Origin: Candidatus Sulfotelmatobacter sp. | GTDB lineage: Bacteria; Acidobacteriota; Terriglobia; Terriglobales; Acidobacteriaceae | Reading direction: 5' to 3' | DNA length: 64,000 nt | NCBI GenBank assembly: GCA_030041475.1 | Contig: JASHNU010000005.1 | Span: 31,436 to 95,435, forward strand | In this document: one piece after another, positions 61,614-64,000 of the stretch | Layout: every line of letters begins with the position of its first letter | How positions within the stretch are numbered: the stretch's first letter is position 1 | Translations under genes and position numbers: made by a program | Notes under the pieces: generated by a model | Databases searched by the model: none | The model's input: the letters and a program-made list of their open reading frames with translations, nothing else | Told to the model about the DNA's origin: nothing

Positions 61614-61990
61614 GTAACGACTCCCATCGAACAGATGTGTAATGTCGGATCCCCAGGGGTCTCTATCTATTCAAGTAGACGTTCCGGCGTCGCTTTTGTT
61701 TTCGATAAATCTTCGTCCCACAGAGAATAACCCCGCCGGTCTGTGGAAGGGTACGGACCGGGAACTTTTTTCTGAAATCTGCACCGTCGGACTAGCAAAA
61801 ATGACGTAGCCATCGGTGACCTAGACCCCCGTCCGGCAAGCCGGACCTCCCGTGTCATCCTAGGCACTCCCCTGAAAATAAACGACTTTTCCACAGTGCT
61901 CATTTTGAGACGAGGGAGTACAATCAGCTTTGGTCACGAACGTGCGACCGTTGACCCCTAATCCCAACAAGGAAAGGAACCTATTGCCCC
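61614..61990. other. Intergenic region upstream of the bactofilin gene
   Basis: 377 bases with no convincing gene. It holds the divergent start regions of the DinB gene and the bactofilin gene; AAGGAAAGGA at 61969-61979 is the bactofilin ribosome-binding site. A TACAAT (61919-61924) could be a -10 box but no matching -35 was found. Confidence 0.4.
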
Positions 61991-62524
61991 ATGTGGAAGC
62001 CGACCAATCAGCCTCAAACTCCTGCCCGGCCTGCCGAGCCGGAACGCCCTGCGTCCATGCCTAGCGTGCCTGCCATGTCAGCGGCTGAGCCCGCGGCTGC
62101 GCCTCGCCCGGTAGCGACCACCACGGCCGACCAGGCCACCATCGGCAAGTCGCTCGTCATCAAGGGCGAAGTCACGGGTTCCGAGTCGCTCTATATTGAC
62201 GGCCGGGTGGAGGGCTCCATCAACCTCTCGGGCAATCGCGTCACCGTCGGCCGCAACGGCATCGTTGCCGCCAACATCAATGCCCGCGAGATCGTCGTGC
62301 TGGGGAAAGTCCGCGGCAACCTGACCGCCAGCGATCGCGTCGATATCCGCAGCGACGGCTCGCTCACCGGCGACGTGGTCGCCGCACGCATCTCCATCGA
62401 GGATGGCGCCTATTTCAAGGGCGGAATCGACATCCGCAAGGGCGGACAGCCACAAGCCAAGCCCAACGGCGAAGACAAGGCCATGCCCATGTCAGAGCCA
62501 GCCGCCGTCGGGGCCCGGGCCTAG
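61991..62524 (+). CDS. Bactofilin (polymer-forming cytoskeletal protein)
   Basis: 177 residues from the ATG at 61991. A Pro/Ala-rich N-terminal tail (to about residue 48) leads to the bactofilin beta-helix: ATIGKSLVIKGEVTGSESLYIDG-type strands (IGKSLVIKGEVTGSE; LYIDGRVEGSINL), TVGRNGIVAANINAREIVVLG, VRGNLTASDRVDI and SLTGDVVAARISIEDGAYFKG. The C-terminus is again Pro/Lys-rich. Bactofilins self-assemble at the membrane and organise cell shape or wall synthesis. A terminator hairpin follows. Confidence 0.92.
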   Translation: MWKPTNQPQTPARPAEPERPASMPSVPAMSAAEPAAAPRPVATTTADQATIGKSLVIKGEVTGSESLYIDGRVEGSINLSGNRVTVGRNGIVAANINAREIVVLGKVRGNLTASDRVDIRSDGSLTGDVVAARISIEDGAYFKGGIDIRKGGQPQAKPNGEDKAMPMSEPAAVGARA

Positions 62525-62563
62525 TTCTGGCATTTGTCGCGGGAAAATTTTGGCAGATAGTCG

Positions 62564-62593
62564 AAAGCGGGCGCCCGCAAGGACGCCCGCTTT
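62564..62593. terminator. Strong hairpin between convergent genes
   Basis: AAAGCGGGCG (62564-62573) pairs perfectly with CGCCCGCTTT (62584-62593) around a 10-base loop, with T-rich sequence after it. It lies between the bactofilin stop and the 3' end of the minus-strand lipoprotein gene and can serve both. Confidence 0.75.
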
Positions 62594-62608
62594 GCTTTGC
62601 AGTCCCTG

Positions 62609-63310
62609 CTAGCAGCCTCCGCTGACCGATTGCCCGCAAACTGTCCCAGTGACTGTACAACTCGAAAGAGAACTTATCGTGTACGTCACGTTGACCTGAC
62701 AGCTTCCGGCCGGATTCGGCCCATAAGAGACGCCTCCATTCTCCGTAAGGCTTATGGGAAATGTGGGTTCTGCATTGCTGAAGCCGATCTGGCCGGCGAT
62801 TGAGATATTGGGATCTCCGTTGAAGGTCAGGTTGGATGCAACACAATTCGTCGGAGTGATCGTCACCTGGGTGCTGATAGACCCACTCTCGGAACTGTTC
62901 AGCGTGCCCTCGATATCACCCGAGACAGATATAGTTCCGCCCGCCGAGCATGGCCCGCTGTAAGACAAAGGGAAATTGCAGCTCTGCCCGGTTGAGGTCG
63001 GTGTGCAGCCCGACGACTGGTCGGCGTGAACACCTCCGATCACTCTCGACAAGCTCGGCCGAGCCTGGATTGCGGGCGGCTGCGTCACGCCGAACGCACC
63101 CTCCAAAGCGGCTGTGACGGCTTGAACAACCTGCTGCGACAGTGCCTGGGCCTGCGCCGCCGTCAAAGTGTTGCTGTTCGAACTGGAGCTGCTGTTACCA
63201 CTGCCGCACCCGGGGCTCAGAATTACCAGTGCCGCAGCCGCTACAGCCAGAAGTCGCGGACGATTTATCCCTAACCGGCCTTTCCCGTCGTTTGCCCGCA
63301 CTGCACGCAT
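62609..63310 (-). CDS. Probable lipoprotein of unknown function
   Basis: 233 residues from the ATG at 63310, which has GAGGAGGGG upstream. A lipoprotein signal ends in the lipobox-like ILSPGC-GSG, then a Ser/Asn-rich linker. The mature region has a helix (AQAQALSQQVVQAVTAALEGAFG) and a Ser/Thr/Gly/Cys-rich beta region with eight or so Cys (CTPTSTGQSC, PCSAGG, SSCTVTGTVCGQSVSGGC), suggesting disulfides. Family not recognised. Convergent with the bactofilin gene. Confidence 0.65.
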   Translation of the reverse strand: MRAVRANDGKGRLGINRPRLLAVAAAALVILSPGCGSGNSSSSSNSNTLTAAQAQALSQQVVQAVTAALEGAFGVTQPPAIQARPSLSRVIGGVHADQSSGCTPTSTGQSCNFPLSYSGPCSAGGTISVSGDIEGTLNSSESGSISTQVTITPTNCVASNLTFNGDPNISIAGQIGFSNAEPTFPISLTENGGVSYGPNPAGSCQVNVTYTISSLSSCTVTGTVCGQSVSGGC

Positions 63311-63520
63311 AAGCCCCTCCTCACTTCCGCGCCGAACACAAACAGAATACGCCCCAGAGCGCCCCAATCAAGGCCAACATCTAGCAGCGTTTTGTCTGCC
63401 GGTTGTCAACGGGATGTAAAAAAATGCTTCGGACCTCAGCACTCACTCCCCCATCACTTCCGATGCACTTTTATCGTGATCACGGGCACGTTGGGAGTGC
63501 TGTCAATTTGGCAGGTCGCA

Positions 63521-63721
63521 TTACTCAAAGCGCAACGTCCCCGCGCTATCCTCAAAAGCCATGCCGTATTCAGCTGAGGCGCCCTTGAATTCTCCCCAAC
63601 TCGCAGGAACCTTAACGATGCAGTTGTACACGCCTGGCGGGTTCTGGGCTGCAACTGGCAGCTTCGGCATCGTCACAGCCAGCGCCAATACGACAAGACC
63701 GACACGAAATGCTGAATTCAT
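63521..63721 (-). CDS. Small secreted protein of unknown function
   Basis: 66 residues from the ATG at 63721, with AAGGGAG upstream. Signal peptide (MNSAFRVGLVVLALAVTMPKLPVAAQ) then a ~40-residue mature part beginning NPPGVYNCIVKVPASWGEFKG. Too short for family recognition. The 210 bases between it and the lipoprotein gene and the ~140 bases upstream hold nothing recognisable. Confidence 0.55.
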   Translation of the reverse strand: MNSAFRVGLVVLALAVTMPKLPVAAQNPPGVYNCIVKVPASWGEFKGASAEYGMAFEDSAGTLRFE

Positions 63722-63862
63722 TCGTTTGCTCCCTTCTCGAACTGTTGCAGATATTGGTTTTTTGTAGGCTGCCCCGAGGGCACCTGACTGTAGGACGCTT
63801 GTGAGCGCATCTTCTTGCACTCAAGGGCAGACATAGCTTACGTGCAATGACGCCCCGACTGC

Positions 63863-64000
63863 CTACTCCACCAGCATGCAGTCGCCATACGAATAGAAGC
63901 GGTACCGCTGTTCGACCGCGTGCCGATATGCGCACATCACTTTCTCTTTTCCGCCCAACGCGCATACCAGCATCAGCAGCGTGGATTGCGGCAGATGAAA
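63863..64000 (-). CDS. queA: C-terminal end of tRNA queuosine enzyme QueA, cut by window edge
   Basis: The last 45 codons on the minus strand read [20 protein letters not shown], then [20 protein letters not shown] and CMLVE with a TAG at 63863-63865. The FHLP-x-STLLMLV and [20 protein letters not shown] motifs are diagnostic of S-adenosylmethionine:tRNA ribosyltransferase-isomerase, which makes epoxyqueuosine in tRNA. The gene's start lies beyond the right edge. Confidence 0.93.
   Translation of the reverse strand, partial: FHLPQSTLLMLVCALGGKEKVMCAYRHAVEQRYRFYSYGDCMLVE

Noticed and set aside
61667..61903. 78-codon minus-strand frame upstream of bactofilin
   Set aside because: Arg-rich, no start signal, no similarity recognised; typical of random frames in GC-rich DNA.
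1..64000. Prophage, insertion sequence or genomic island boundaries
   Set aside because: No integrase, transposase, phage structural gene or tRNA-associated attachment site was found; gene content is mostly housekeeping and respiration.

Overview
The window comes from a GC-rich bacterial chromosome. The gene families point to the phylum Acidobacteriota, class Acidobacteriia (an inference from gene content, no rRNA is present). Pointers are a free-standing PASTA-repeat protein, c-type cytochromes of the reaction-centre-subunit type, a cytochrome/PHM-like copper oxidase protein, GMC oxidoreductase with a gluconate-dehydrogenase-subunit-3 partner, a bactofilin, several DinB proteins, and very many short structured dispersed repeats. 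No tRNA, rRNA, CRISPR array, insertion sequence or phage gene was found; the region looks like ordinary chromosome peppered with small repeat elements.

Layout. 0-5 kb: end of rsmB, a PASTA protein, two tandem secreted paralogues, and a nonsense-interrupted acyltransferase. 5-8.5 kb: gyrA, with a duplicated 5' end, and a DinB protein. 8.5-17.2 kb: a selenium/formate region with selD (itself a selenoprotein), two uncharacterised envelope genes, fdhE, and the respiratory formate dehydrogenase fdnG(Sec)-fdnH-fdnI. 17.4-28 kb: S9 peptidase, sugar-type GMC dehydrogenase, cysE, glycosyltransferase-like membrane protein, amidohydrolase. 27.5-33.7 kb: a redox and signalling cluster (membrane-anchored GcvH-like protein, divergent from HybA-like ferredoxin, HybB/NrfD-like membrane protein, a histidine kinase with c-haem motifs in its sensor domain, and a sigma-54 activator). 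33.8-40 kb: archaemetzincin, aldose epimerase, then the nitrogen cluster amtB-glnB-glnD. 40-45.5 kb: two cytochrome proteins and the haem genes hemE and hemY. 45.5-49.9 kb: CPBP protease, membrane protein, cysteine synthase plus a JAMM (Mec-like) peptidase. 49.9-51 kb: a stretch without intact genes that holds two diverged tandem copies of a structured RNA candidate and a methyltransferase remnant. 51-57.7 kb: acyl-CoA carboxylase, xseA, and the cdaA-cdaR-(CPBP)-glmM cluster for c-di-AMP and cell-wall precursor synthesis. 57.8-64 kb: rnr, two DinB proteins, a bactofilin, two small envelope proteins, and the 3' end of queA.

How it works together. Formate oxidation by Fdn (periplasmic, TAT-exported, selenocysteine dependent) would feed electrons to the quinone pool; SelD supplies selenophosphate for the Sec in both FdnG and SelD. 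The HybA/HybB-like pair is a second possible membrane electron conduit, under its own two-component control. PII, AmtB and GlnD form a compact nitrogen-status module.

The most unusual things: two in-frame UGA/Sec genes each with a bSECIS-like hairpin; several families of structured dispersed repeats, two of which lie in frame inside gyrA and rnr; a repeat-associated duplication at the gyrA start; a Leu at the GyrA position equivalent to E. coli Ser83; a tandem structured RNA candidate of unrecognised class; and two genes broken by a single in-frame stop.
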